DNA from: Cognatundibacterium squillarum
Lineage (GTDB): Bacteria; Pseudomonadota; Gammaproteobacteria; Burkholderiales; Burkholderiaceae_D
NCBI RefSeq assembly: GCF_014652435.1
Contig: NZ_BMYU01000001.1
Span: forward strand, 620,001 to 684,000
Length of the DNA: 64,000 nucleotides
Reading direction: 5' to 3'
Part shown: in pieces, positions 1 to 8,680 of the stretch
How the letters are laid out: each line of letters opens with the position of its first letter
Position numbering within the stretch: position 1 is the stretch's first letter
Made by a program: the position numbers and the translations under genes
Notes under the pieces: model-generated
Told to the model about the DNA's origin: nothing
The model's input: only the letters and a program-made list of their open reading frames with translations
Databases searched by the model: none

Positions 1-348
1 AAAATGTTCCGCGTCATTCTGCTGACACCGGTGATCTTACTGCTGAACCGCAGCACGCCTGTCAGCGATGCAGACGGTGCGCGGACACAAAGCCGTCCGG
101 CAGCCGTACCGTGGTTTATTCTGGCATTCATTGCTGTAATTACGATTCACCCGTTTTTGCAGCTGAGCGCCGGTACGCATACCGCGCTGATTAAAGCCGA
201 TCAGTTGATGCTGACCATGGCGATGTTTGCACTGGGCATGCAAATGCAGATTCCGGCGCTGATCAGAGGCAGCCGCCGTACACTGGGTCTGGGTGCGATT
301 TTATGGGTCTGGCTGACCATCTGCGCCGCGCTGATTGCGGGCATCTGA
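1..348 (+). CDS. YeiH-family putative sulfate exporter, C-terminal part (5' cut by window)
   Basis: Only the last 116 or so codons are present; the reading frame is open from base 1, so the start lies outside the window. The peptide begins KMFRVILLTPVILLL, continues through a polar loop rich in S, D and R, and then shows three hydrophobic segments (PWFILAFIAVITIHPF, ADQLMLTMAMFALGMQM, TLGLGAILWVWLTICAALI). This matches the end of YeiH/YadS-like membrane proteins with about ten helices, annotated as putative sulfate exporters. Substrate assignment rests on family naming only. The next gene is convergent, with a hairpin between them. Confidence 0.7.
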   Translation, partial: KMFRVILLTPVILLLNRSTPVSDADGARTQSRPAAVPWFILAFIAVITIHPFLQLSAGTHTALIKADQLMLTMAMFALGMQMQIPALIRGSRRTLGLGAILWVWLTICAALIAGI

Positions 349-360
349 TTTCAGCAAATG

Positions 361-387
361 CTGCGCTGAGCGTAGCGTTCAGCGCAG
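361..387. terminator. Hairpin between convergent genes, possible bidirectional terminator
   Basis: CTGCGCTGAGCG and CGTTCAGCGCAG pair over 12 bp (one G-T wobble) around a 3-base loop. It follows the permease stop and overlaps the last codons of the PilZ gene. There is no clear T-run, so rho-independent termination is uncertain. Confidence 0.4.
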
Positions 388-1164
388 ATGCGGCTTGTGG
401 GCGCTTTCTGCCATTACCAGTTTACGCAAGCGGTTTGCCTGCGCTTCCGGCAGATCGACAATTTCAAAGCCCAGCTCCAGATTCTGACCGCGATGCACCT
501 TGTTACGCAGGCGCGCACTGACCTGAAAACTCTGACCGTCTTTAATCATCAGGTCTGCCACACAGTGCTGGTCCATCATTTCAAAAAAATGCGACTCTTC
601 CCGGACGCCAGCAACTAACCGGAAACCGCGCTCGCTGAAATCGCGTAACTGACAACGGAATTCACGCAGCTGCTGATCCAGTATCCTGACTGTGGAACGA
701 CTGTCCGTGACGTAAATACGCAAATAACGCCGGAATTCAGACATCAGCAACTTGTCCGGCAGCTGAAAATGCCAGTGCAGTGCCGCATCGTTTTGCTCAC
801 TTTGCAGCAGCGTGGTTTGCGCCAGATAATTTTTGATGCCGTCCGAAAACGCCATGTTCAACGCCTGACCATCAGCTGCCGGCATACCGGGTGCCTGACT
901 GGCGGCAACCAGCACCGCGGATTCTGATGCATGCATTTGTATAAAATTACCGTGAAGTACGGTGATATTTTCATCCATCAGCAATCGCACGCCTGCACGT
1001 CTTTCACACAATGCACTGAAAATATCCCGCAGCGTTTCCTCCCCTGCAATGACAGGATCTGCGTCACGCGCAGTATTCGCCGTCAAATCTTGTCCCGTAC
1101 CTTTACCGGCATCCGGACTCTCCAAGGTCAGCACGGAATATATCCGTTTCCACCAGCCTGCCAT
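379..1164 (-). CDS. YcgR-like PilZ domain protein (putative c-di-GMP flagellar brake)
   Basis: About 261 residues from the ATG at 1164, preceded by AAGG and AGGG at plausible spacing; a longer frame to 1290 has no better start. The N-terminal half is a YcgR-N-like beta domain. The C-terminal half carries PilZ signatures: EFRRYLRIYV (an RxxxR-type c-di-GMP contact) and DFSERGFRL (D/NxSxxG). Such proteins bind c-di-GMP and slow the flagellar motor. The GGDEF and HDOD genes near 33-35 kb give a possible signalling context, but no flagellar genes are in the window. The role is inferred from domain layout. Confidence 0.7.
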   Translation of the reverse strand: MAGWWKRIYSVLTLESPDAGKGTGQDLTANTARDADPVIAGEETLRDIFSALCERRAGVRLLMDENITVLHGNFIQMHASESAVLVAASQAPGMPAADGQALNMAFSDGIKNYLAQTTLLQSEQNDAALHWHFQLPDKLLMSEFRRYLRIYVTDSRSTVRILDQQLREFRCQLRDFSERGFRLVAGVREESHFFEMMDQHCVADLMIKDGQSFQVSARLRNKVHRGQNLELGFEIVDLPEAQANRLRKLVMAESAHKPHLR

Positions 1165-1497
1165 TACCCTGCAACCTTTTTCTTCATTTTGTTTCCACTT
1201 CGCGTTTAGCGAAGCACCATGGTCCTGCTGTACTTTTATCAAAGCAGCGACACCATATCCTGTTCGCCTGTGCTCCGCAATCTTATGCACAGTTTTTCAA
1301 TCATCTGTCGCAATTTACGTAGTAATTTACGCATACTCCGGTGTCCCGCCGACGGCCGGGAATGCTTCATGCAGTCCTTTCGTATCAGGATGGCCGATAA
1401 TTTCAGTTGCGTTGTTAATTTCTGTTAATGTGATATTAAAGAGATAAAATGCAGTCAGCCTTGCAAAGCGTCGCGCAGACGCATTAGGAGAGAATAA
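1165..1497. other. Intergenic region without a supported gene
   Basis: This 333-bp divergent gap between the PilZ and Hpt genes should hold both promoters. Short open frames on the plus strand antisense to the longer PilZ frame have no ribosome-binding site or recognisable protein. I see no RNA gene, repeat or clear operator. Confidence 0.5.
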
Positions 1498-1824
1498 ATG
1501 ACTTCTGTCTTCGATTACACGCTCGCATTACAACACGCAGATCAGGAAATTGTACAAATTATGCGTGCGCCGTTTCTGGCGGCCTTACCCCAGTATATGC
1601 AGGAAATTGAATCAGCATTAGCAGAGCTGCGCCATGATGATTTACGCAGACATGCCCACACGCTGAAGGGTCTGGCAGGGAATTTTTCAGCTGAGCCTGT
1701 GGTTTTACTATGTCTTCAGCTTGAGGTGCTGGGGCAACAAAAACGCGCCGAACTGGGAATTGCGTCCATGCCTTTGCTGCGAAAAGAAGTAAGCGCGCTG
1801 GAGGCAGCCCTCAGCGCGACCTGA
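1498..1824 (+). CDS. Hpt (histidine phosphotransfer) domain protein
   Basis: A 108-residue all-helical protein with a ribosome-binding site (AGGAG, 7 bp before ATG). The motif RRHAHTLKGLAGNF is the Hpt phosphorylation site, with the phospho-acceptor His in HTLKG. Single-domain Hpt proteins pass phosphate between a hybrid histidine kinase and a response regulator. No hybrid kinase is nearby, so the partner is unknown. The orphan receiver protein at 24012 is one speculative candidate. Confidence 0.85.
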   Translation: MTSVFDYTLALQHADQEIVQIMRAPFLAALPQYMQEIESALAELRHDDLRRHAHTLKGLAGNFSAEPVVLLCLQLEVLGQQKRAELGIASMPLLRKEVSALEAALSAT

Positions 1825-1843
1825 CTACTGCCGTTGCGGCGCA

Positions 1844-3142
1844 TTATCCCTGCGTGTGCGCCGCAGACAGCGGGAATTGCACGCTGAACTGACTGCCCAC
1901 ATCTGGTGTGGAATCAATCATCAGTTGCGCATGGTGACGCAGCAAAACATGCTTCACAATCGCCAGACCCAGACCGGTTCCCTGCGTTTCACGCGAACGG
2001 CTCTTATCAACACGATAAAAACGTTCGGTTAAGCGGGAAATATGTTCCGGACTGATACCGATACCATCATCTTCCACCGAGAAGCGCGGGCCTTTATCTG
2101 TTTGCTCCCAGCGCAACTGTATGGTGCCACCCTCCGGTGTGTAACGAATCGCATTCGTCACCAGATTGGTCAGTGCACTGCGGATTTCATCGGTACTGCC
2201 TTTCAGATCCGGACCATCGGTATGCAGGGTAATCACGTGACGGCCATTAGACAAAGCATTCGCTTCCTGCAGAATCTGCTCCAGCAAAGCACGCATATTA
2301 ATCACTTCCATGCGAACCAGATGATCCATTGATTCCAGACGGGTCAGCGTCAGCATATCTTCCACCAGACGCTGCATACGGTTACCCTGCTCAGTCATTA
2401 AACGGATATGCGCAGCGCGGGTTTCTTTATCCATTTCCACGCCGGATGCGGCGATTTCCAGAAAGCCGTTAATCACGGTCAGCGGCGTGCGCAATTCGTG
2501 CGAAGCATTCGCAATAAAATCTCGGCGCAGCATGTCGATACGTTCAGATTCAGTCACATCATGCGTAACCAGAATCTGACGGCGGTTTTCAAACGGAATG
2601 ATATGCACGATCAGTTTGTGATCGCGGAAAGATAAGGTCAGTGGCGTGTCGTAACGTCCCAGAATAATGTAATCCATGAATTCCGGACTGCGCACCAGAT
2701 TGGTCACACGCATGCCTTTATCATGATGCAGGCTGAGGCCCAGATGCCGTTCTGCCGCCGGATTACACCATTCCAGAAACAGCACGTCATCCATAATCAC
2801 CACACCGTCCGGCAGCAGGGTCATAGCCTGACGGAAACGCGCCAGCCACTCCGCCAGTTCGGCCTGATTTTTTTCATCGCCGCGACGCAGTTTGTACAGA
2901 CGCGAAAACACTTCCATCCATGCACCGCTGCCGTCCGGCAAACGGGAACTGCTGGGATGATCCAGCCACACCGCCAGTCGCTGCAGATAATACAGCTGAT
3001 GCAAAAACAAGCCGAGCACGCCTGCAAAGCCGAGCAACAATCCCGTGGTAACGCCCCAGAAGTAGCATGCCAGCCAGGTACCGGCAATAATCAGCAGAAT
3101 ACGAACAGAATTAGAAATCCAGAAAATGGTGCTTGGAGACAT
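1844..3142 (-). CDS. phoR: Phosphate regulon sensor histidine kinase PhoR
   Basis: Membrane histidine kinase of the PhoR family, the sensor for phosphate limitation that phosphorylates PhoB. Two N-terminal membrane segments are followed by a PAS-like region, the HisKA box NASHELRTPLTVINGF with the phosphorylated His, and the ATP-binding N-box NLVTNAIRYTPEGG and G-boxes VEDDGIGI and GTGLGLAIV. I chose the Met at 3142 because it opens directly into the first membrane helix; the frame is also open to an ATG at 3187, and neither start has a strong ribosome-binding site. It follows phoB after a hairpin and is the last gene of the pst-pho run. Confidence 0.93.
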   Translation of the reverse strand: MSPSTIFWISNSVRILLIIAGTWLACYFWGVTTGLLLGFAGVLGLFLHQLYYLQRLAVWLDHPSSSRLPDGSGAWMEVFSRLYKLRRGDEKNQAELAEWLARFRQAMTLLPDGVVIMDDVLFLEWCNPAAERHLGLSLHHDKGMRVTNLVRSPEFMDYIILGRYDTPLTLSFRDHKLIVHIIPFENRRQILVTHDVTESERIDMLRRDFIANASHELRTPLTVINGFLEIAASGVEMDKETRAAHIRLMTEQGNRMQRLVEDMLTLTRLESMDHLVRMEVINMRALLEQILQEANALSNGRHVITLHTDGPDLKGSTDEIRSALTNLVTNAIRYTPEGGTIQLRWEQTDKGPRFSVEDDGIGISPEHISRLTERFYRVDKSRSRETQGTGLGLAIVKHVLLRHHAQLMIDSTPDVGSQFSVQFPLSAAHTQG

Positions 3143-3188
3143 GGGCACAGGGAGGAAGAGATTGCAAACCGGCGAGCCGGTAAACATT

Positions 3189-3211
3189 CAGGGCAGAAAA
3201 CTTCTGCCCTG
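3189..3211 (-). terminator. Intercistronic hairpin between phoB and phoR
   Basis: CAGGGCAGAA and TTCTGCCCTG form a perfect 10-bp inverted repeat around 3 bases. There is no T-run, so it is more likely an mRNA processing or stability element that lowers phoR relative to phoB than a full terminator. Confidence 0.5.
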
Positions 3212-3243
3212 ATATTCAGAAACAACCGGCAAGCAGCGCCGGT

Positions 3244-3930
3244 TTAAGGCTTTTCAGACAACATATAACCAACACTGCGTACAGTGCGGATTAGGTTCTC
3301 TGCATTTTTTAACACTTTGCGCAAACGCAGTACGTGTACGTCCACGGTACGCTCTTCGATCACCACATGGTCGCCCCAGACTTTATCCAGCAGTTGGCTG
3401 CGGGAAAACACACGTTCCGGATGCGCCATGAAAAACTTCAGCAGTTTGTATTCCGCATGACCAATTTCCACTTTCTGATCATGAATACGGACGGTACAAC
3501 TAACCGGATCCAGAATCACCGGTCCTGCTGTCAGTGCCGTCTGTGAATGCTCAGGCGCTTTACGGCGCAGCAAGGCTTTCACGCGGGCGGTCAGTTCACG
3601 CGGCGAAAACGGTTTGGTGACATAGTCATCCGCACCATGATCCAGACCGGCGATTTTGTCTTCTTCCATGCTTTTTGCTGTCAGCATGATGACCGGAATT
3701 TCATTGAACTGACGGTCCGAGCGGATTTTTGACAGCAAACGCAGTCCGCTCTGATCCGGCAGCATCCAGTCCAGCAGAATCAGCTGCGGTGTGCGGCGCT
3801 GGATAAATTCCCAGGCTTCACCTGTGCTGCCAACAGCCACCGTATTCCATCCGGCAGCCTTCAGGGTAAAACTGACCAGCTCAACAATCGCTGGTTCATC
3901 TTCAACTATTAAAATCGTGGTATCGGCCAT
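3244..3930 (-). CDS. phoB: Phosphate regulon response regulator PhoB
   Basis: At 228 residues it has the usual PhoB length. The receiver domain has the acidic pocket (VEDEP), phospho-acceptor Asp in LLDWMLPD and Lys in YVTKPFSPREL. The C-terminal winged-helix domain (RSQLLDKVWGDHVVIEERTVDVHVLRLRKVL) binds direct repeats (Pho boxes) upstream of phosphate-starvation genes. Such repeats are visible in this window before pstS, ppk1 and olsB. It lies between phoU and phoR in the same direction. Confidence 0.96.
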   Translation of the reverse strand: MADTTILIVEDEPAIVELVSFTLKAAGWNTVAVGSTGEAWEFIQRRTPQLILLDWMLPDQSGLRLLSKIRSDRQFNEIPVIMLTAKSMEEDKIAGLDHGADDYVTKPFSPRELTARVKALLRRKAPEHSQTALTAGPVILDPVSCTVRIHDQKVEIGHAEYKLLKFFMAHPERVFSRSQLLDKVWGDHVVIEERTVDVHVLRLRKVLKNAENLIRTVRSVGYMLSEKP

Positions 3931-3947
3931 ATCAGAGTCGTTCCATC

Positions 3948-4655
3948 TTATTGTTGTTCCTGGCGGGCAGCCACGTAATCCGAGTGGCGAATGTCCTTAC
4001 CTTCAACAATATAAATGGTGTGTTCCGCAATATTTTTCGCATGATCGCCGATGCGCTCTATCGCTTTTGCCACCCACAGGGTGTTCAGCGAAGAAGAGAT
4101 CGTCGACGGGTCTTCCATCATATACGTGATGAGATTCCGCATAATCGAGCGAAAATCGTTGTCAATAATAGCATCTTGTGCAATTAACTTAACAGCCTTT
4201 TCCTGATCCAGACGGGCAAATGCATCCAGCGAATCATGCAGCATGTCAGCCACACTGCTGGCCAGCACGCGCACAGTTTCATATTCACTGAAAATCGGCA
4301 GGCTGCGACGGCCTTGTGCGGATTCTTTTGCGATGCGTGCAATCTTGGTGGATTCATCACCGATGCGTTCCAGATCGGTAATCACCTTGCCGGTTGCCAT
4401 CACGGTACGCAGATCATTGGCAGCTGGCTGACGTTTAACGATCAGGTGGCTGCACATGTCATCCAGCGCTACTTCCAGACGGTTAACTTCCAGATCAGAC
4501 TGAATGACCGCCTCAGCCTGTTCCGCATTACCGCTGCGGAAACATGCCATTGCGTCATGGAAATGGCTTTCTACCAGGCCGCCCATCAGCAGAACCTTGG
4601 AGCGAATCGCCTCCAGATCCATGTCGTATTGTTTTGAAGAATGTTCTCCAGTCAC
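3948..4655 (-). CDS. phoU: Phosphate transport system regulator PhoU
   Basis: This 235-residue protein is all helical, with two PhoU three-helix bundles and the family metal-binding patterns (ERIGDESTKIARIA in the first, ERIGDHAKNIAEH in the second). PhoU links the Pst transporter to PhoR and keeps the regulon off when phosphate is plentiful. It sits just downstream of pstB (26-bp gap), as usual. The ribosome-binding site (GAGGAGA) is well placed. Confidence 0.96.
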   Translation of the reverse strand: MTGEHSSKQYDMDLEAIRSKVLLMGGLVESHFHDAMACFRSGNAEQAEAVIQSDLEVNRLEVALDDMCSHLIVKRQPAANDLRTVMATGKVITDLERIGDESTKIARIAKESAQGRRSLPIFSEYETVRVLASSVADMLHDSLDAFARLDQEKAVKLIAQDAIIDNDFRSIMRNLITYMMEDPSTISSSLNTLWVAKAIERIGDHAKNIAEHTIYIVEGKDIRHSDYVAARQEQQ

Positions 4656-4681
4656 AGCTTTCTCCTCTTTTTATCCGGGAA

Positions 4682-5470
4682 TCAGCCGAAACGGCCGGTA
4701 ATGTAATCCTGTGTTTCTTTTTTCACAGGGTTCATAAAGATCTGATCGGTTTCACCAAACTCAACCAGTTCGCCCAGATACATATACGCAGTGTAATCAG
4801 AGCAACGCGCCGCTTGCTGCATGTTATGCGTGACGATCGCGATCGTGTACTCTTCTTTTAATTCATTGATCAGCTCTTCGATTTTCACGGTGGAAATCGG
4901 ATCCAGCGCAGACGTTGGTTCATCCAGCAACAGTACATCCGGCTTCACGGCAACACCACGGGCGATACACAAACGCTGCTGCTGACCACCGGACAGGCTC
5001 AGACCACTCTTATTCAGTTTGTCTTTCACTTCGGTCCAGATCGCTGCTTTTTTCAGCGCCCATTCAACACGCTCATCCATTTCACCTTTGGACAGGTTTT
5101 CGTACAGACGCACGCCGAATGCGATGTTGTCGTATACCGACATCGGGAACGGTGTCGGCTTCTGGAACACCATACCGACTTTTGCGCGCAGCAAGTTAAT
5201 ATCCTGATCACCATCCAGAATATTTTTGCCGTTATAAATGATTTTGCCTTCAGCACGCTGACCCGGATACAGATCGTACATACGGTTTAAAGTACGCAGC
5301 AGCGTGGATTTACCGCAACCGGACGGGCCGATAAATGCAGTGACTTTTTTATCAAAAATATTCAGATTAATATCGCGCAGACTGCGGGTTGCACCGTAAA
5401 AAAAGTTCAGTCCGTTAATTTCAATCGCTTTTTTCAGATCGTTCGCTTGAGTAGTCATATCGGTGCTCAA
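4682..5470 (-). CDS. pstB: Phosphate ABC transporter ATP-binding protein PstB
   Basis: A 262-residue ABC ATPase with Walker [11 protein letters not shown]-loop [19 protein letters not shown] (the PMS/YDN pattern is typical of PstB), signature [14 protein letters not shown], Walker [12 protein letters not shown] and switch His in VTHNMQQA. It energises high-affinity phosphate import by PstA and PstC. Its start codon directly follows the pstA stop, which implies translational coupling. Confidence 0.97.
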   Translation of the reverse strand: MSTDMTTQANDLKKAIEINGLNFFYGATRSLRDINLNIFDKKVTAFIGPSGCGKSTLLRTLNRMYDLYPGQRAEGKIIYNGKNILDGDQDINLLRAKVGMVFQKPTPFPMSVYDNIAFGVRLYENLSKGEMDERVEWALKKAAIWTEVKDKLNKSGLSLSGGQQQRLCIARGVAVKPDVLLLDEPTSALDPISTVKIEELINELKEEYTIAIVTHNMQQAARCSDYTAYMYLGELVEFGETDQIFMNPVKKETQDYITGRFG

Positions 5471-6340
5471 TTAATGCTGTGTTTTTTGGTTAAACAGGGT
5501 GCGGGACAGGATATTTAATCCGAGTACGCTGAAGGTAATCAGCAATGCACCACCCCAGGCGAGTTCACGCCAGTTGTCATACGGGCTCATTGCGAACTGA
5601 TAAATCACAACCGGCAGATTGGCCATTGGTTTATTCATGTTGGCGCTGAAGAACTGGTTGTTCAGTGCGGTGAACAGCAGCGGTGCTGTTTCGCCGGAAA
5701 TACGCGCAACCGCCAGCAGAATACCTGTCACCACACCGGCTTTCACTGCACGCAGACGCACCATCAGGGCAACTTTCCAGCGCGGTGCACCGAGTGCAAA
5801 TGCTGCTTCACGTAAGCTGGCAGGTACCAGACCAAGCATATTATCGGTGGTACGCACAACAACCGGAATCGCAATCAGAGAGATCGCAATACTGCCTGCC
5901 CAGCCGGAAAAATGCTTCACGTTGGCAACATAGACCGCATATACAAACAGACCAATCACAATCGATGGTGCGGACAGCATGATGTCGGTCACAAAGCGTG
6001 TCAGACCGCCGAACCAGCTTTTATCACCGTATTCCGCCAGATAAATACCGGCCAGAATGCCGATTGGTGTCGAGATCAGCGTGGCGCTGCCGACCATCAT
6101 CAGCGAGCCGACAATCGCATTCGCCAGACCGCCGCCATCGCTGCCCGGTGCCGGTGTCGATTCGGTGAACATGGTCCAGTGAATCGCGCTGACGCCTTTG
6201 CCGATCAGGATAAACAAGATCCACAGCAAGGCACCGATACCGAAAGCCATTGCTAACGAAGAGAAAAAGATACCGATTTTGTGACGCAGCAAACGGCTGC
6301 GGTAAACCGGATTATTGGCAGTTAATGTGATGTTTTCCAT
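5471..6340 (-). CDS. pstA: Phosphate ABC transporter permease PstA
   Basis: This 289-residue inner-membrane permease has about six hydrophobic helices and the ABC-permease loop AFALGAPRWKVALMVRLRAVKAGV (EAA-type motif) that docks on PstB. It forms the membrane channel with PstC. Its start overlaps the pstC stop by one base and its stop abuts the pstB start. Confidence 0.96.
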   Translation of the reverse strand: MENITLTANNPVYRSRLLRHKIGIFFSSLAMAFGIGALLWILFILIGKGVSAIHWTMFTESTPAPGSDGGGLANAIVGSLMMVGSATLISTPIGILAGIYLAEYGDKSWFGGLTRFVTDIMLSAPSIVIGLFVYAVYVANVKHFSGWAGSIAISLIAIPVVVRTTDNMLGLVPASLREAAFALGAPRWKVALMVRLRAVKAGVVTGILLAVARISGETAPLLFTALNNQFFSANMNKPMANLPVVIYQFAMSPYDNWRELAWGGALLITFSVLGLNILSRTLFNQKTQH

Positions 6341-7386
6341 TATTTTGCTCCCTCACTCTTACTCAGACCCAGCAGCAACAATTTGGCTGCGGACAGGACG
6401 ATGAAGGTGATCACAAACAGAATCAGGCCCAGTTCAAACAGGGAGGCGACATGCAGTGGCGATTCCGCTTCAGCAAATTCATTCGCCAGTGTCGATGCAA
6501 TACTGTTACCGGCGGCAAACAAAGACCAGGACAGCTTGTGTGCGTTACCAATCACAAATGTCACCGCCATGGTTTCACCGAGTGCACGGCCCAGACCCAG
6601 CATCACGCCGCCAACCACACCAATTTTGGTGTACGGCAATACAATCTTGCGCACCACTTCCCATTTGGTGCAGCCCAGACCGTATGCAGATTCTTTCAGA
6701 ACCGGCGGCACCACTTCAAACACATCGCGCATCACAGAAGAAATGAACGGGATAATCATGACCGCGAGAATGATGCCCGCAGTCAGAATACCCAGACCAA
6801 TCATCGGACCGGAAAACAGTACGCCGATGACTGGCAGCTTACCGAGCGTCTTCGCGAGAAACGGTTGTGCGTATTCAGAAAACAGCGGTGCAAATACAAA
6901 CAAACCCCACATACCGTAAATGATACTTGGCACACCGGCCAGCAGCTCAATCGCGGTTCCCAGCGGGCGTTTCAGCCAGGCCGGGCAAATTTCAGTGAGG
7001 AATAATGCAATACCGAAGCTGACCGGAAATGCGATCAGCAGAGCGATCAGCGAGGTTGCCAGCGTGCCGACAATCGCGATCATGCCACCGAACTGATCAT
7101 TCACAGGATCCCATTCGATGGTCGTAATAAAAGCGAATCCGTATTCTTTCAGCGCAGGCATTGCGCGCAGGAACAGAGAAACAATAATACCGAGCAAAAC
7201 GACCAGCACCAGTGCTGCGAAGCTCAGGGTAATTTTATGAAACAGAAAGTCTTGCCAGCGCTGGCGACGCATAATCTGATGCATACGCTCATCGCTGATT
7301 GCCGCATTGACCGGCACTTGCACAGACTCGTTCGGGTGTATAACCGAAGGTGAACTCATGTTGACCTGAGAAGTTGATGTGGACAT
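6340..7386 (-). CDS. pstC: Phosphate ABC transporter permease PstC
   Basis: The 348-residue permease has a cytoplasmic N-terminal tail of about 45 residues followed by six or more membrane helices. The cytoplasmic loop [20 protein letters not shown] is the EAA-type contact with PstB. The longer-than-usual polar N-terminus (serine-rich, then [16 protein letters not shown] basic segment) is common in beta-proteobacterial PstC. It lies 83 bp after pstS, across a hairpin with a U-run that should reduce read-through from pstS. Confidence 0.95.
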   Translation of the reverse strand: MSTSTSQVNMSSPSVIHPNESVQVPVNAAISDERMHQIMRRQRWQDFLFHKITLSFAALVLVVLLGIIVSLFLRAMPALKEYGFAFITTIEWDPVNDQFGGMIAIVGTLATSLIALLIAFPVSFGIALFLTEICPAWLKRPLGTAIELLAGVPSIIYGMWGLFVFAPLFSEYAQPFLAKTLGKLPVIGVLFSGPMIGLGILTAGIILAVMIIPFISSVMRDVFEVVPPVLKESAYGLGCTKWEVVRKIVLPYTKIGVVGGVMLGLGRALGETMAVTFVIGNAHKLSWSLFAAGNSIASTLANEFAEAESPLHVASLFELGLILFVITFIVLSAAKLLLLGLSKSEGAK

Positions 7387-7433
7387 AAGCTATTTAGCTG
7401 ACTGACAGCGCCGGCAGAACCGGCATCTGCCAG

Positions 7434-7461
7434 AAAAAACGGGGAAGACTGGCTTCCCCGT
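7434..7461 (-). terminator. Attenuating terminator between pstS and pstC
   Basis: Read on the minus strand, ACGGGGAAG-CCAGT-CTTCCCCGT is a perfect 9-bp stem followed at once by TTTTTTC. It lies just after the pstS stop and before pstC, so partial termination would give more binding protein than permease. Confidence 0.8.
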
Positions 7462-7469
7462 CACTGAAA

Positions 7470-8513
7470 TTACCAGAGCGCCTTACCGGAAGCGTCTTTG
7501 ATTTTTGCTTTCCAGCTGTCTTCAATCAGTTTGACAACCGGTGCTGGCATAGGAACGTATTCCAGTTCTGTTGCCATCTGACCACCGTTTTTGAGTGCCC
7601 AGTTAAAGAACTTCAGCACTTCTTTACCTTTTTCTGCTTCAGCCTGAGATTTGTGCATCAGGATGAAAGAAGCACCGGTAACTGGCCATGTTGCTTTGCC
7701 TGGCTGGTTAGTCAGCACCAGATACATGCCCGGTGCTTTTGCCCAGTCAGCATTCGCTGCAGCGGCTTTGAAGTTTTCGTCATCAGGAGAAACAAACTGA
7801 CCGTCCAGATTTTTCATCTGTGCGAAAGTCATCTTGTTGCGTTTTACGTAAGCGTATTCCACGTAACCGATGGAGTTTTTAATACGTTGAACGTTCGCTG
7901 CCACGCCTTCGTTACCTTTACCGCCCAGACCAACCGGCCATTTCACGGCAGTCGCTGCACCAACGGAGGATTTGAATTCTGCGCTGACTTTGCTCAGGTA
8001 ATCGGTCCACAGGAAAGTGGTACCGGAACCGTCAGAGCGGTGTACAACGGTGATGTCTTCCGCAGGCAGTTTAACGCCAGGGTTGATAGAAGCGATTTCA
8101 GCTGCATTCCATTTGGTGATTTTGCCGCCGAAAATACCTGCCAGCACTTCACCTGTCATTTTCAGCTGACCAGGTGCAATACCGTCAACATTCAGTACCG
8201 GAACAACACCGCCAATCACTGCCGGAAATTGTGTCAGACCTTCCGCTTCCAGCTCTTCCGCTTTCAGAGGCATGTCAGATGCACCAAAATCAACCGTTTT
8301 TGCTTTGATTTGTTTGATACCACCACCGGAACCGATGGACTGATAGTTCAGACCATTACCAGTCGTTTTTTTGTATGCTTCCGCCCATTTAGCGTAGATC
8401 GGGTACGGGAAAGTTGCGCCAGCACCGGTGATATCCGCCGCTTGTGCAACAGAGTAAGTAGCAGCTACACCAACTGCAGCGATCAGGGATTTGACGACAC
8501 GATTCATTTGCAT
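7470..8513 (-). CDS. pstS: Periplasmic phosphate-binding protein PstS
   Basis: The start is the ATG at 8513, set by GAGGTGA 3 to 9 bases upstream; an open frame to 8537 lacks this. About 347 residues with a signal peptide (RVVKSLIAAVGVAATYSVAQA, cut before ADITGAG). The mature start ADITGAGATFPYPIYAKW and the phosphate-contact motifs GSGGGIKQI and HRSDGSGTTF are diagnostic of PstS. It captures phosphate for PstCAB. First gene of the run; a tandem Pho box lies about 50-80 bp upstream. Confidence 0.97.
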   Translation of the reverse strand: MQMNRVVKSLIAAVGVAATYSVAQAADITGAGATFPYPIYAKWAEAYKKTTGNGLNYQSIGSGGGIKQIKAKTVDFGASDMPLKAEELEAEGLTQFPAVIGGVVPVLNVDGIAPGQLKMTGEVLAGIFGGKITKWNAAEIASINPGVKLPAEDITVVHRSDGSGTTFLWTDYLSKVSAEFKSSVGAATAVKWPVGLGGKGNEGVAANVQRIKNSIGYVEYAYVKRNKMTFAQMKNLDGQFVSPDDENFKAAAANADWAKAPGMYLVLTNQPGKATWPVTGASFILMHKSQAEAEKGKEVLKFFNWALKNGGQMATELEYVPMPAPVVKLIEDSWKAKIKDASGKALW

Positions 8514-8563
8514 GTTCACCTCAGGGTTAAATAACAAGTGTTGTTAATGCGAGGCGAACTTTA

Positions 8564-8591
8564 ATGACGAAATATGACCGGATTATGACAA
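8564..8591 (-). promoter_or_regulatory. Tandem Pho boxes upstream of pstS
   Basis: On the minus strand the 7-mers TTGTCAT (8585-8591), CGGTCAT (8574-8580) and TCGTCAT (8564-8570) repeat at 11- and 10-bp steps, the layout of the PhoB site CTGTCAT-N4-CTGTCAT. They lie 51 to 78 bp before the pstS start, where PhoB replaces the -35 contact. Confidence 0.8.
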
Positions 8592-8633
8592 GATGAAATC
8601 CGTATGAAATATTTCACCAGCGTGAAATATTTT

Positions 8634-8667
8634 CTGTCATAAAATTGTCATACAGGCCATTTAGAAT
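8634..8667 (+). promoter_or_regulatory. Pho box and -10 element of ppk1
   Basis: CTGTCAT-AAAA-TTGTCAT (8634-8651) is a near-perfect Pho box on the plus strand. TAGAAT (8662-8667) follows 10 bp later as a -10 element. Transcription should begin near 8674, which rules out an upstream TTG (8645) as start of ppk1. It lies in the same 167-bp divergent region as the pstS boxes. Confidence 0.85.
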
Positions 8668-8680
8668 ATGGCAAACAGCA

